Origin: Sutcliffiella horikoshii
Lineage (GTDB): Bacteria > Bacillota > Bacilli > Bacillales > Bacillaceae_I
Assembly: GCF_020524325.1 (NCBI RefSeq)
Contig: NZ_JAIVKY010000009.1
Location: forward strand, 1 to 64,000
Length of the DNA: 64,000 bases
Reading direction: 5' to 3'
Shown here: positions 1 through 9,420 of the stretch, one piece after another
Layout of the letters: every line of letters starts with the position of its first letter
Position numbering within the stretch: the stretch's first letter is position 1
Position numbers and translations under genes: made by a program
The notes under the pieces: generated by a model
What the model was told of the DNA's origin: nothing
What the model saw: the letters and a program-made list of their open reading frames with translations, nothing else
The model's database searches: none

Positions 1-57
1 CTTTCTTGGTCATACCGATCATCCCCCCAGTTAGTTAAAATAATTTTAACAAGAAAA

Positions 58-112
58 AAACTAAACTGCGAAGTAAAAGTCGTACGCTCTTTTACTTACA
101 CAGTTTAGTTTA
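58..112 (-). terminator. Long hairpin with minus-strand T-run
   Basis: AAACTAAACTG (58-68) pairs with CAGTTTAGTTT (101-111), and AGTAAAAG pairs with CTTTTACT inside. Read on the minus strand the hairpin is followed by a run of T, so it fits an intrinsic terminator acting on minus-strand transcription. It may be a backup for the helicase gene, whose own terminator is closer. Confidence 0.6.
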
Positions 113-221
113 CAAGACCCCGAACCAAATTTCCGAACCAAAAATTTAGATATTTCTCTTAAAAAAACAGCATTTTTTCTTCCTTATGTCCTCAAAGACC
201 TGGATAAGCCCGAATCTCCTA

Positions 222-256
222 AAAACAACAAAAACCATCCCTGAATCGGAATGGTT
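222..256 (-). terminator. Terminator of the DEAD-box helicase gene
   Basis: AACCATTCC and GGATGGTT form a stem; on the minus strand it is followed by TTTTGTTGTTTTT. It lies 24 bp past the helicase stop codon. Confidence 0.75.
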
Positions 257-279
257 CACTTAACAACTTAATCCTACAT

Positions 280-1614
280 TTATTTTTTCTTAACTTGTTT
301 CTTTAAACCGGGCTTTTTCGGCTTAGCCTTTCCTCCACCTTTGGAAGAACCACTAGCAACTTCAGCTTTAGCACCGGTCTTTTGTTGCCCGAAAGATCCC
401 TTCGAACTACCAGCCTTTTTCTTCCCAACAAATGAACCTTTCGTTCCACGTCCGCCACCAGAACCAGGCTTTCCAGACTTCAGCTCATCTTCACTAACAA
501 GCTTCCCGCCGAACACAACTCGCTTCTCCAGTTTCAAGCCAAGTTCACGCGCAAATTGCTTCAGTTTACGTTCTTCCCGTTCACTTACAATGGAAATGAC
601 AGTACCTTCCGCTCCTTGGCGGCCTGTTCTGCCAGAACGATGCACATAGCTTTCCACTTCTTCAGGTAAGTCGTAATGGATAACATGACTCAACTCTTTA
701 ATGTCGAGACCACGTGCTGCCACATCTGTAGCAAGAAGGACCGGATATTCATCTTTTCTAAAGTTTTTCATGGCATTCTCGCGTTCCTGTTTGGAGGATT
801 CGGAATGCAAAAATCCAACATTTAATTGTTTATATAGTAGTTTTTCCGTCAGTACGGCAAGGTTTCCAATATCACGGACAAATGCCAGTGCTTTGATTCC
901 AGGCTCACGGAGCAAATTAGCCAGGACATTCGCTTTGTCTCGCTGATCGACCACTGCGTACAAATGCTCTACACGTGCTGGTGGCAAGTCTTCTTTGGTG
1001 ACCTTAATAACTAAAGGCTCCTTCAGCAAGTTAACTGCCTGTTTCTCCGTTTCTTCCTTCAAGGTAGCAGAGAACAATAGTAGTTGTCTTTCCTGCATAG
1101 AAGATTTAATGATGTTTTCAATGGTCTTTTTATGTTCTGGGACAAAAAGCTGATCTGCTTCATCCATAACAATGGTCTGTACTTCATGCATTTTTATTTT
1201 TTTCATCTGAATTAACTCTTGCAGGCGGCCAGGTGTCCCAACTAAAATATGCGGTTTCTTTTTCAGTTTTTCAAGTTGGCGTTTCACATTCGCTCCACCA
1301 ATGAAAGACGCACCAGAGATATCGCTGCCTTCTGTCCACTTCTGGATCTGTTCAAAGATCTGCATGGCTAATTCTTTTGAGGGCGCTACAATTAACGCTT
1401 GTGGATGTTGTTTAGACAAGTCAATGCGTTCAATGATTGGCAACAAATAAGCCAACGTTTTCCCTGTTCCTGTTGGTGACTCGACAAGTACATCTTTCCC
1501 ATCTAAAATAACCGGGATTGCCTTTTCTTGAACTGGAGTTGCAGCGGCAAATTCACTATTTTCCCAAAGCTTTTGTATAAAAGGTTGTAATGTATTTATA
1601 AAAGTTGTAGACAT
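280..1614 (-). CDS. DEAD-box ATP-dependent RNA helicase, YfmL/CshB type
   Basis: This is a cytoplasmic RNA helicase expected to remodel rRNA or mRNA structure using ATP. The 444-aa protein has the canonical motifs in order: Q-motif near 22-29, Walker A SPTGTGKT 46-53, PSKEL around 78-82, DEAD 151-154, SAT 182-184 and HRSGRTGR 325-332. The last 50 residues are a Gly/Lys/Ser-rich basic tail, typical of RNA-binding extensions. I chose the ATG at 1614 because GGAG lies six bases upstream; an in-frame start at 1707 would add 31 residues with no ribosome site. The N-terminal region resembles B. subtilis YfmL, but the basic tail is longer, so CshB or another paralogue is possible. Confidence 0.93.
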   Translation of the reverse strand: MSTTFINTLQPFIQKLWENSEFAAATPVQEKAIPVILDGKDVLVESPTGTGKTLAYLLPIIERIDLSKQHPQALIVAPSKELAMQIFEQIQKWTEGSDISGASFIGGANVKRQLEKLKKKPHILVGTPGRLQELIQMKKIKMHEVQTIVMDEADQLFVPEHKKTIENIIKSSMQERQLLLFSATLKEETEKQAVNLLKEPLVIKVTKEDLPPARVEHLYAVVDQRDKANVLANLLREPGIKALAFVRDIGNLAVLTEKLLYKQLNVGFLHSESSKQERENAMKNFRKDEYPVLLATDVAARGLDIKELSHVIHYDLPEEVESYVHRSGRTGRQGAEGTVISIVSEREERKLKQFARELGLKLEKRVVFGGKLVSEDELKSGKPGSGGGRGTKGSFVGKKKAGSSKGSFGQQKTGAKAEVASGSSKGGGKAKPKKPGLKKQVKKK

Positions 1615-1785
1615 CGTTTTCTCCTTTATGACCCTCATACGGGGTTTTACGCTATTCTCCATTCTACCCTTTTTCCCTAGAGGTTCCAATAGAAATATCG
1701 TTGTCATTTTCGCTAAAAAGATACATGTTTTCCTCGCTTTTGGAAAAATTATGTATATATTTGTGCAACAGAGGAGGAAAAACTA

Positions 1786-3312
1786 ATGGATCAATCAAAT
1801 TTTAACGATCTTCCAAAAGGACCGGAAGCTTATTGGAGGGACTCTGCACCTCTTCCCTCTTTTCCTACATTAAATGAAAACAAAAAAACGGATGTATGTG
1901 TAGTCGGTGGCGGTATTACCGGAATAACGACTGCGTATCAACTTGCTAATGAAGGACTTAAGGTCATCCTTATTGATGCAGATCAAATTCTTAATGGCAC
2001 TACAGGACATACAACAGCCAAAGTGACCGCTCAACACGGCCTAATTTACGATGAGTTCATTCAACATATAGGGCAGGAAAAGGCTAAACTCTATTACCAA
2101 GCAAACCAAGAAGGGCTTCATTTCATCAGAGACCTTGTGGACCTTAAGCGGATTCAATGTGATTTTAGTGAACAGAATGCCTATATTTACTCTCAAACAG
2201 AGCAGGATGACCAAAAGGTAATGAAAGAATTCGAGGCCTATCAAAAACTAGGAATCGATGGGGACTTAACGTATGACATACCTTTTACGCTGGAGACGAA
2301 ATCTGTTGTCGTCATGAAAAACCAGGCTCAATTTCATCCGCTGCTATATTTGAAGGTATTAGTAGATGGTATTGTTGAAAAAGGCGGTGAAATTTATGAG
2401 CACACCGTTGCGACTGATGTGGAGGAGTCACGTGGATTATCGGTAGTGACGAAGAACGGAGCAAAGATTGAGTGCGAGTATATTGTTGCAGGCTCTCATT
2501 TTCCTTTTTACGATGGCAAGGGTTTCTTTTTTACAAGAATGCATGCGGAGCGATCTTATGTGCTTGCGGTAAAAACAGAAAAAGAACCGCCAGAGGGTAT
2601 GTATTATAGTGCAGGCCAGCCTTCAAGGTCCTTGCGTTATGTGACGATTGACGGGGAAAAAGTTGCCTTGATTGGAGGAGACGGGCACCGGACAGGTCAA
2701 GGGAAAGATACCTTGAAACACTACGAAGCGTTGAAAAGTTTTGGCGAAGAAGTGCTTGGGATCAAGGAAATTCTGTATCGTTGGTCCGCTCAAGACTTAT
2801 ATACGCTAGACAATGTCCCTTATATAGGACGCATCACATCTGGGCATCCTAATATTTTCGTTGCGACAGGCTATCGGAAGTGGGGAATGACGAACGGCAC
2901 AGCTGCAGCACTGCTCTTACAGGATTTAATTCTTGGCAGGAAGAACACATATGAAGACCTGTTTTCACCTTCCCGCTTTGTTGCGGACCCTAGTCTGAAA
3001 AAATTCATCAGCTCTAATATGAATGTAGCGGGACATCTCATTGAAGGCAAACTTGATCGACCTTCGAAAAAACCTGAAGACCTTGGTCTGGATGAAGGCG
3101 GAGTCGTGATGATTAACGGTCGACGTGCAGGAGCCTACAAGAATGACAAGGGAGAAGTCTACTGCGTGGACACGACCTGTACGCATCTTGGTTGTGAAGT
3201 CGAATGGAACCACGGTGATCGAAGCTGGGATTGTCCTTGCCACGGCTCACGCTTCTCCATCCATGGCGATGTGTTGGAAGGGCCAGCAGATAAACCGTTA
3301 GAGAAATTGTAA
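1786..3312 (+). CDS. yhfW: FAD-dependent oxidoreductase with C-terminal Rieske [2Fe-2S] domain
   Basis: A DAO-type flavin oxidoreductase fused to a Rieske iron-sulfur domain. The FAD-binding dinucleotide motif VVGGGITG is at residues 39-46. The C-terminal Rieske ligands are complete: CTHLGC at 465-470 and CPCHGS at 483-488. Length (508 aa) and architecture match B. subtilis YhfW, whose substrate I do not know. The start has a strong GAGGAGG site. The gene is divergent from the helicase and ends in a terminator shared with the convergent histidine kinase. Redox role is inferred from the domains; the physiological electron partner cannot be read from the context. Confidence 0.9.
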   Translation: MDQSNFNDLPKGPEAYWRDSAPLPSFPTLNENKKTDVCVVGGGITGITTAYQLANEGLKVILIDADQILNGTTGHTTAKVTAQHGLIYDEFIQHIGQEKAKLYYQANQEGLHFIRDLVDLKRIQCDFSEQNAYIYSQTEQDDQKVMKEFEAYQKLGIDGDLTYDIPFTLETKSVVVMKNQAQFHPLLYLKVLVDGIVEKGGEIYEHTVATDVEESRGLSVVTKNGAKIECEYIVAGSHFPFYDGKGFFFTRMHAERSYVLAVKTEKEPPEGMYYSAGQPSRSLRYVTIDGEKVALIGGDGHRTGQGKDTLKHYEALKSFGEEVLGIKEILYRWSAQDLYTLDNVPYIGRITSGHPNIFVATGYRKWGMTNGTAAALLLQDLILGRKNTYEDLFSPSRFVADPSLKKFISSNMNVAGHLIEGKLDRPSKKPEDLGLDEGGVVMINGRRAGAYKNDKGEVYCVDTTCTHLGCEVEWNHGDRSWDCPCHGSRFSIHGDVLEGPADKPLEKL

Positions 3313-3328
3313 AAGAAATAACATAAGA

Positions 3329-3366
3329 AAGAGACTGCCAAAATTTATTGACAGTCTCTTTTCTTT
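3329..3366. terminator. Bidirectional terminator between yhfW and the kinase gene
   Basis: AAGAGACTG (3329-3338) pairs with CAGTCTCTT (3352-3360), followed by TTCTTTTATT on the plus strand and flanked by A-rich sequence on the other side, between convergent genes. Confidence 0.8.
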
Positions 3367-3368
3367 TA

Positions 3369-4655
3369 TTACCCCACAACCGATTCCTTCCTCACTTGTT
3401 CCTCCTGCCTCACTGGCGGAAATGAAATCTTCACTTCAGTTCCTTTTCCAAGTTCACTCGAGTAAACTACCTTTCCATTCATTGAATCGATAATCCTCAT
3501 TGAAACCGTCGTGCCAAGACCTGTCCCCTTATCCTTAGTCGTATAGAATAAAGTACCAATGCGAGACACCTGCTCCTTGGTCATTCCTTTTCCGGTATCT
3601 TTAATGAGAATCTGAATGCCAGATGCGTTGGAAAACAATTTTATGTAGACTCTGCCATCTTGAGGAGTCGCTTCAATGGCATTTTTTAAAATGTTGATAA
3701 GTGCTTGTTTGAATTGATTTTTATCGGTTTCCATAAACACGTTTTTCTCAAGATAACTTTCAAGATGAATGCCTTCTTTGACTGCTAATGGATTTAACAG
3801 CATTTTTACATCACTCAATAGTTCTCCAAGATCCACTTTTTCAATTTTTTTGAACTCTGGTTTTGCAAAATTGAGATAATCATTGATGATGGACTCTGCT
3901 CTTGCCAGTTCACTTAGAACGAGCCCGAAATACTGAAAATTTTTCCCTTTGTCTTCTCTGTGCATGAGTTGAAGAAATCCCTTTACAACAGTTAGCGGGT
4001 TTCTGACTTCATGAGCAATGGACGCCGCAAGTTCACCTAATGTGTTTAGCTTTTCTGCACGCCTGATTTCCTGCTTCATGAGCTCCCTTTCAAGGACCGC
4101 TTCATGTAAGGTAGAGGCGAAACCGACACCTACTACTTGAATTAATCCAAACAGCAAAATGTATAATAGTAGATTTGGTCCTTCATTCGCAGCGGGCGAA
4201 CTGATAAGATAAGCAATTAAGATTGCGAGCATGACAAAGTTCGGCCATAACCCTACAAGCACTGCAAAACCAATCCTTTTCTTCTTCGTTTGAATTTTAC
4301 TAAACCGTCTTAACATTAAGAACGGAATGGCTGCTGCTACAAGTCCGCTAACATAGCCAAATGCCAAAGCATCGCCACCAAGATAGGTTCTTGTTCCAAG
4401 AATGGCAGCGAGCACAATTAACCCGGCCTTTGGTCCGCCATAAAGGATGGCAAGAACTAATGGTATGTATCGCAAGTCCCAATAAAGACCATAATCATAG
4501 AATGCAAACAGTAAACACAGGCTTGCAGAAAGCCCTTGCAGGATTCCAATAAAATATGGTGATTGACCAAACCTCTTATTTTCGGAAACAACATAATAAA
4601 TCAGCACCGGTGCTAAAATAATCAATACATGTAAAAGTAGTTTTTCCGCCAACAT
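3369..4655 (-). CDS. Membrane sensor histidine kinase, KinB-like
   Basis: A 428-aa membrane histidine kinase. Residues 1-185 form about six hydrophobic segments without a large extracellular loop. The phosphoacceptor box AASIAHEVRNP follows with His215, then a HATPase domain with an N-box near NILKNAIEATP and G-boxes (DTGKGM, GTGLGTTVS). Length and layout match B. subtilis KinB (428 aa), one of the kinases feeding the Spo0F/Spo0A phosphorelay; a sporulation role is inferred from that resemblance. There is no response regulator beside it, as expected for a phosphorelay kinase. The start at 4655 is preceded by a G-rich site. It could instead be another 5TM-type kinase of unknown target. Confidence 0.85.
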   Translation of the reverse strand: MLAEKLLLHVLIILAPVLIYYVVSENKRFGQSPYFIGILQGLSASLCLLFAFYDYGLYWDLRYIPLVLAILYGGPKAGLIVLAAILGTRTYLGGDALAFGYVSGLVAAAIPFLMLRRFSKIQTKKKRIGFAVLVGLWPNFVMLAILIAYLISSPAANEGPNLLLYILLFGLIQVVGVGFASTLHEAVLERELMKQEIRRAEKLNTLGELAASIAHEVRNPLTVVKGFLQLMHREDKGKNFQYFGLVLSELARAESIINDYLNFAKPEFKKIEKVDLGELLSDVKMLLNPLAVKEGIHLESYLEKNVFMETDKNQFKQALINILKNAIEATPQDGRVYIKLFSNASGIQILIKDTGKGMTKEQVSRIGTLFYTTKDKGTGLGTTVSMRIIDSMNGKVVYSSELGKGTEVKISFPPVRQEEQVRKESVVG

Positions 4656-4868
4656 TCAAGCCCCGCCCCTAACCATAACTTCTAATTTCTATCGTATAGT
4701 TATGTTTCGACAACATTAGAGAAAACCCTTGTACAATCCGTCAAAAAATGTATCTATTCTACTATTTCCCTTCTGTTCGAACCTATTTTTCAACATTTCA
4801 CGCTAAAAACTTCTTCCGACAATAAATTAATAGTAAAATTATCCTATCTATTAAATGAGGTGATTTCA

Positions 4869-5822
4869 TTGCACTGTACGGATTGTGGAATACCGGACCA
4901 TATTGGACGTTTTGGTAAACTTTTTATTAAAAGAGAACAAATGCATGAGGAATTTGAATATCAATCGTTTGAAGAATTAGAGCAGTTACTGATCAACATT
5001 GATAGCTCTGATATTTTGGTGAAAACATCTTCTCAACGAGGCTTTTATTCACCAAATCAATTGTTGAACCTGATGAAAAATCATGATTTGTTAGAATTGA
5101 TTACATCCAACTCCTTTTCAACTCACTTTCAGCCAATTATAGACTTACAGAAAAATGATGAAATTTTTGCCTACGAGTGCTTGTTACGCCCTCATTTCAA
5201 TGGTCAATCTGTTCCACCTTTTAAACTATTCGAATTCGCCCGTGAAACAAATCTACATAACTATTTAGATCAAAAGGCTCGCGAAAGCTCTATCGTTTCC
5301 GGAAGTAACCAACAGATTCCTTCCCACATAAAATTATTTATCAATTTCTTACCATCTTCCATTTACAATCCGGAATATTGTTTGCAACATACATTCAAGA
5401 TAGTGCGTGAAAATAACATCTCACCCGATCAGCTCGTATTTGAAGTGGTGGAATCAGAAAAAATTCACGATATCGATCATCTTGAATCCATTTTCAAAAC
5501 ATACAAGAAATCTGGGATGCAAGTGGCACTCGATGATGTCGGAGCAGGATATTCAACCTTGGCAGTCCTCGAAAAGCTACAACCCGATTTTGTTAAAATA
5601 GACCGGGACTATATATCTCACTGTGATACGGTACTAGAAAAACAACTTTTCTTAAAAAGTGTCCTAAATGTCGCCACCAAATTAAACATTAAAGTGCTTG
5701 CAGAAGGAATTGAAAGAATAGAAGAACTTCAATTTTGCCGAGACATCGGAATACATTATGGCCAAGGTTATTATATTGGAAAACCAAGTCCGAAAGTTTT
5801 GACACCAATCATGTCAGTCTAG
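4869..5822 (+). CDS. EAL-domain protein, probable cyclic-di-GMP phosphodiesterase
   Basis: A 317-aa protein with an N-terminal region of about 80 residues beginning with a CxxC pair (HCTDCG) and a C-terminal EAL domain. The EAL signature reads ECLLRP, and other catalytic positions are visible: LFINFLP, VVESE, ALDDVGAGYS, KIDR, AEGIE and GQGYYIGKP. The metal-binding set therefore looks intact and hydrolysis of c-di-GMP is likely. There is no GGDEF domain and no membrane segment, so it should be cytosolic. I chose the TTG at 4869 because GAGGTG sits six bases upstream; the GTG at 4860 lies inside that site. It is a single-gene unit ending in a strong terminator. The short Cys pair may bind metal, but this is speculation. 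Confidence 0.87.
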   Translation: MHCTDCGIPDHIGRFGKLFIKREQMHEEFEYQSFEELEQLLINIDSSDILVKTSSQRGFYSPNQLLNLMKNHDLLELITSNSFSTHFQPIIDLQKNDEIFAYECLLRPHFNGQSVPPFKLFEFARETNLHNYLDQKARESSIVSGSNQQIPSHIKLFINFLPSSIYNPEYCLQHTFKIVRENNISPDQLVFEVVESEKIHDIDHLESIFKTYKKSGMQVALDDVGAGYSTLAVLEKLQPDFVKIDRDYISHCDTVLEKQLFLKSVLNVATKLNIKVLAEGIERIEELQFCRDIGIHYGQGYYIGKPSPKVLTPIMSV

Positions 5823-5828
5823 GAGTGA

Positions 5829-5873
5829 CAAAAAGCCCTCACCATAAAAATATTGGTGAGGGCTTTTTGATTT
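5829..5873. terminator. Bidirectional terminator
   Basis: AAAAAGCCCTCACC pairs with GGTGAGGGCTTTTT around an AT-rich loop, between the EAL gene and the convergent symporter gene. Confidence 0.9.
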
Positions 5874-5879
5874 CTGTTA

Positions 5880-7355
5880 TCAGGATGCTTTTTCATCATC
5901 CTTCTTATATTCTTTTGTCCAGAACTCCGCATTTTTAATACCCAATTTCTCAGGATTAAAGGTCGGATCTAATCCTTGCTTTCTTTGCTCATCATAGTCT
6001 TTTAATACTGCCAGTGCAGGTTTCGCCAACAATAACAGCGCAATCAAATTGAGCCATACCATTAAACCAAGTCCAATATCTCCTAAATTCCATGCTACTT
6101 GTGTTGTTCTGACAACCCCAAAGTAAGTTGCACCTAAAAGAACGACCTTCAAGATGAACATTGGAATCTTATTGCTTCTTCCACGAACCAAATATGCAAC
6201 ATTCGTTTCCGCAATATAGTAATAAGCCATTATAGTTGTAAAAGCGAAGAATAATAAAGCAATTCCTACAAAACCTGCACCAAACCCAGGCAAGACTGAC
6301 TCAACGGCAGCCTGTGTATATTCCGCTCCTGCCTCTACTCCTGCACCAAGGTTGTTGACAAGGAATTGTCCCTCGTTTGCTGGATCTACCACATTAAACG
6401 ATCCTGTGAATAGAATCATGAATGCAGTTGCAGAGCAAACAAGAAGGGTATCAATATAGATGGAGAATGCTTGAACTAACCCTTGCTTTGCAGGATGCGA
6501 AACCTCAGCAGCCGCTGCTGCGTGTGGCCCAGTACCTTGACCTGCTTCATTGGAAAAGATACCACGTTTAACACCCCATGCGATAGCTGCCCCAATGATT
6601 CCACCAAATGCGGAATCAAAACCAAAAGCACTGGAGAAAATCAAACTGAATACTGCCGGTAACTCTGTAATATTCATAGCAATGATTCCTAAAGCTACTA
6701 ACATATATGCTACTGCCATGAAAGGAACGACAAGTTGAGCAACAGAGGCAATACGTTTAACTCCACCAAAAATGATTAATCCGATAACAATAACCAATCC
6801 AATAGCAATTACTTGCTTATTAATTCCAAAAGCATTATTCAATCCTGTCCCAATCGCATTAGCCTGCAAGCCTGGCATTAATAAGCTCATCGCTAACAGT
6901 GCTGCAGATGCGAATACAATTCCATACCATTTCCAGCCAATACCTTTTTCTATGTAATAAGCCGGACCGCCTCGGTATTCTCCATCTTGTTTTGATTTGT
7001 ATACCTGAGCCAGCGCTGATTCAACAAATGCACTCGCCGCTCCAATAAATGCGATCGTCCACATCCAAAAAACCGCTCCTGGGCCTCCCATCGCAATAGC
7101 AGTTGCTGTACCAGCGATATTACCGGTTCCTACACGTCCAGATAATGAAATGGATAATGCCTGAAAAGAAGAAACCCCTGCCTTCGACGATTTTCCGGAG
7201 AATATTTGCTTTACCATATCCCCAAATAATCTTACTTGTACAAACTTTGTCAAAATGGTAAATAACAATCCGACTCCCAAACAGAAAACAATCATAGGTG
7301 TGCTCCAAAGAAGACTTACTAAACCACCAATCGGATCTTGCATAAATGCATCCAA
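5880..7355 (-). CDS. Sodium/alanine (AGCS family) amino-acid symporter
   Basis: A 491-aa integral membrane protein of the alanine/glycine:cation symporter family, expected to import a small neutral amino acid with sodium. The family signature is visible as SLSGRVGTGNIAGTATAIAMGGPG, followed by AFVES, the GGPAYYIEKG segment and GIFSNEAGQGTGP later in the sequence. About ten to eleven hydrophobic helices span its length. I placed the start at a TTG (7355) because AAAGGGGG lies eight bases upstream; an upstream ATG at 7412 would add 19 residues without a ribosome site. It is monocistronic. B. subtilis has several paralogues of this family (AlsT, YrbD, YflA), and I cannot assign the exact one or its substrate. 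Confidence 0.92.
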   Translation of the reverse strand: MDAFMQDPIGGLVSLLWSTPMIVFCLGVGLLFTILTKFVQVRLFGDMVKQIFSGKSSKAGVSSFQALSISLSGRVGTGNIAGTATAIAMGGPGAVFWMWTIAFIGAASAFVESALAQVYKSKQDGEYRGGPAYYIEKGIGWKWYGIVFASAALLAMSLLMPGLQANAIGTGLNNAFGINKQVIAIGLVIVIGLIIFGGVKRIASVAQLVVPFMAVAYMLVALGIIAMNITELPAVFSLIFSSAFGFDSAFGGIIGAAIAWGVKRGIFSNEAGQGTGPHAAAAAEVSHPAKQGLVQAFSIYIDTLLVCSATAFMILFTGSFNVVDPANEGQFLVNNLGAGVEAGAEYTQAAVESVLPGFGAGFVGIALLFFAFTTIMAYYYIAETNVAYLVRGRSNKIPMFILKVVLLGATYFGVVRTTQVAWNLGDIGLGLMVWLNLIALLLLAKPALAVLKDYDEQRKQGLDPTFNPEKLGIKNAEFWTKEYKKDDEKAS

Positions 7356-7549
7356 ATTGTAATCCCCCTTTAACTTATTTGTAATATTTAGAATTTTCAT
7401 TCTGTACTGCATTATAAATCATATTCGGGAAATAGACAATACATGTCTCCATCATCATGTGCTCTAATTTGACAAGAACCTTTATATAGCGACGTATTTC
7501 CTGGGAAAAAATAAATGATTTTTTCAATATAGTGCAGAAATATTGCAAA

Positions 7550-7597
7550 AAAGCACCTGACCATTCATGGTAGCTTGCCATGAATGGCCAGGTGCTT
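7550..7597 (-). terminator. Terminator of the ABC exporter operon
   Basis: A stem of about 20 bp: AAGCACCTGACCATTCATGG pairs with CCATGAATGGCCAGGTGCTT across a short loop, followed on the minus strand by T-rich sequence. Confidence 0.9.
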
Positions 7598-7611
7598 AGC
7601 TCATTTCCTTA

Positions 7612-9420
7612 TCACACTACTTCTTTTTTCAACTGACTCGTAAACAATTCATAATAGAAGCCTTGTTCTGTCAGCAGTTCATCGTGAGACCCTTTTTCGA
7701 TAATTTCTCCTTCTTTCAGGACAAGAATCTGATCGGCATTTTGAATGGTATTTAATCGGTGGGCAATGACAAAGCTAGTTCTGCCCTCCATTAATCGTTG
7801 AAGCGCTTCTTGAATTTTCATCTCCGTGATGGTATCAATACTACTAGTTGCTTCATCAAGAACCAAGATGGTTGGGTTTGCTAAGACCGCACGTGCAATG
7901 GACAGTAACTGCTTCTGCCCCTGACTGATCCCGCTTCCGTCCTGCTTCAAATAAAAATCATAGCCTCCCGGTAATTTTCTAATAAAAGAATGTGCATTGG
8001 CCATCTTTGCCGCTTCCTCCACTTCCGTGTCCGTAGCGTTCAGCCTTCCATAGCGGATATTCTCGCGAACCGTACCTTCAAAAAGAAACGAGTCCTGTAA
8101 AACAAATGCCATATGTTTTCGTAAATTCGAACGTTTAATCCTATTTATAGGGTGGCCATCTAATAGAATACTGCCACAATCTAGGTCATAAAAACGCGAA
8201 ATCAGATTAATGACTGTTGTCTTACCTGCACCCGTTGGACCAACGAACGCAACTGTTTCCCCGGCATCAACATGGAAGCTAATATTCCGAATGGTCGTGT
8301 CATCGTCTTCATAAGAGAAGGAAGCATCCCTAAATTCCACTTCTCCTCTTACCGTTTCCAGTTCTATTGCTTCTGTTTCATCACTTTCTTCCTCTTCTTC
8401 ATCCAACACATCAAACACACGTTCGGCACCTGCTACAGCAGATAATAAAGTATTAAACTGGTTGGCAAGATCGTTTAACGGGCGCGTGAATTGTCTGGAG
8501 TATTCAGCAAAAATGACTATTACTCCAATTGTAATTCCAGATTGCGTGTTCAATGCCAATATCCCTCCAACACCTGCGATGATGGCAAAACTTAAGTTAT
8601 TCAACATATTCATAAGCTTTGGAATAAACCCTGAATATGTCTGAGCCCAGTATGCGGACTTCTTCAGTTTTAAACTCTTTTCGGTAAACTCCTCCATCAC
8701 CTTGTCTTCTTGGGAGAATGTTTTCACTATTCTTTGACCAGAAATGGTCTCTTCAATATAGCCATTTAACTCACCCAAGTTCTTTTGGGTTTGCTTGAAC
8801 AAGGGACCTGTCCGGTTGGTGATCCACCTTAAACCAAAGAACATGACCGGTACGATGATTAGCGTAATGCCTGTCAGCAAAGGACTTAGATAAAGCATGA
8901 CAGATACAGTCCCAACTAAGGTCAAGATACTGGAGAAAATCTGAATGACGGAACTGTTTAATGTGGAACTGACATTTTCCATATCATTGGTCACACGGCT
9001 CATCAACTCCCCGTGCTGCCTTTTATCAAAATAAGGGATCGGCAACTTGTGTAAATGCTCAAACAGCTGTGTCCTCATCTTCAAGACGGTATTTTGAGCT
9101 ATCCCCACCATCCAGTAGTTTTGCAGCCACATGGAAAGCGAGTAGAAAATATAGATGAAAACCAACCCTATTAAAACGTTTAAAAGTCCAGATGTATTTT
9201 GCTCCACGACATAGTTATCAATTGCCATTCCGACAATAAAAGGTCCCAATAGTCCTAAGGCGGAGCTGACAACGACCATTAGCATGACGAGCATTAACAA
9301 ACCTTTATTTTCACCTAAGTATCGCCAAACTCGTTTAATCGTCCCTTTCCAGTCCTTGGCTTTCGGCTTGGGGCTGGCTTTACTTGCGACGGCGGCACTG
9401 CTACTTATACGCTTGGACAT
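7612..9420 (-). CDS. ABC exporter half-transporter, second gene of a heterodimer
   Basis: A 602-aa fused permease/ATPase. Residues 1-60 are a cytosolic extension rich in Ser, Ala and Lys, then six transmembrane helices (about 60-350), then the nucleotide-binding domain with Walker A GPTGAGKT near 394, signature SGISQGQKQL and Walker B ILVLDEATSS. The catalytic Glu after Walker B is present, so this subunit carries the consensus-type ATPase residues. The ATG at 9420 has GGAGGTG upstream and overlaps the end of the first gene by 20 bp, showing coupled translation. Size and order resemble the YfiB/YfiC pair of B. subtilis; multidrug export is the family role, the actual substrate is unknown. Confidence 0.93.
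   Translation of the reverse strand: MSKRISSSAAVASKASPKPKAKDWKGTIKRVWRYLGENKGLLMLVMLMVVVSSALGLLGPFIVGMAIDNYVVEQNTSGLLNVLIGLVFIYIFYSLSMWLQNYWMVGIAQNTVLKMRTQLFEHLHKLPIPYFDKRQHGELMSRVTNDMENVSSTLNSSVIQIFSSILTLVGTVSVMLYLSPLLTGITLIIVPVMFFGLRWITNRTGPLFKQTQKNLGELNGYIEETISGQRIVKTFSQEDKVMEEFTEKSLKLKKSAYWAQTYSGFIPKLMNMLNNLSFAIIAGVGGILALNTQSGITIGVIVIFAEYSRQFTRPLNDLANQFNTLLSAVAGAERVFDVLDEEEEESDETEAIELETVRGEVEFRDASFSYEDDDTTIRNISFHVDAGETVAFVGPTGAGKTTVINLISRFYDLDCGSILLDGHPINRIKRSNLRKHMAFVLQDSFLFEGTVRENIRYGRLNATDTEVEEAAKMANAHSFIRKLPGGYDFYLKQDGSGISQGQKQLLSIARAVLANPTILVLDEATSSIDTITEMKIQEALQRLMEGRTSFVIAHRLNTIQNADQILVLKEGEIIEKGSHDELLTEQGFYYELFTSQLKKEVV

Larger units (their letters stand above)
1..279. other. Intergenic region downstream of the DEAD-box helicase
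   Basis: I see no gene here. The stretch holds two minus-strand hairpins (listed separately) and, between them, the word CCGAACCAAA twice (about 120-142). This resembles the CCGAA words repeated at 14.7 kb. What lies to the left of the window is unknown. Confidence 0.5.
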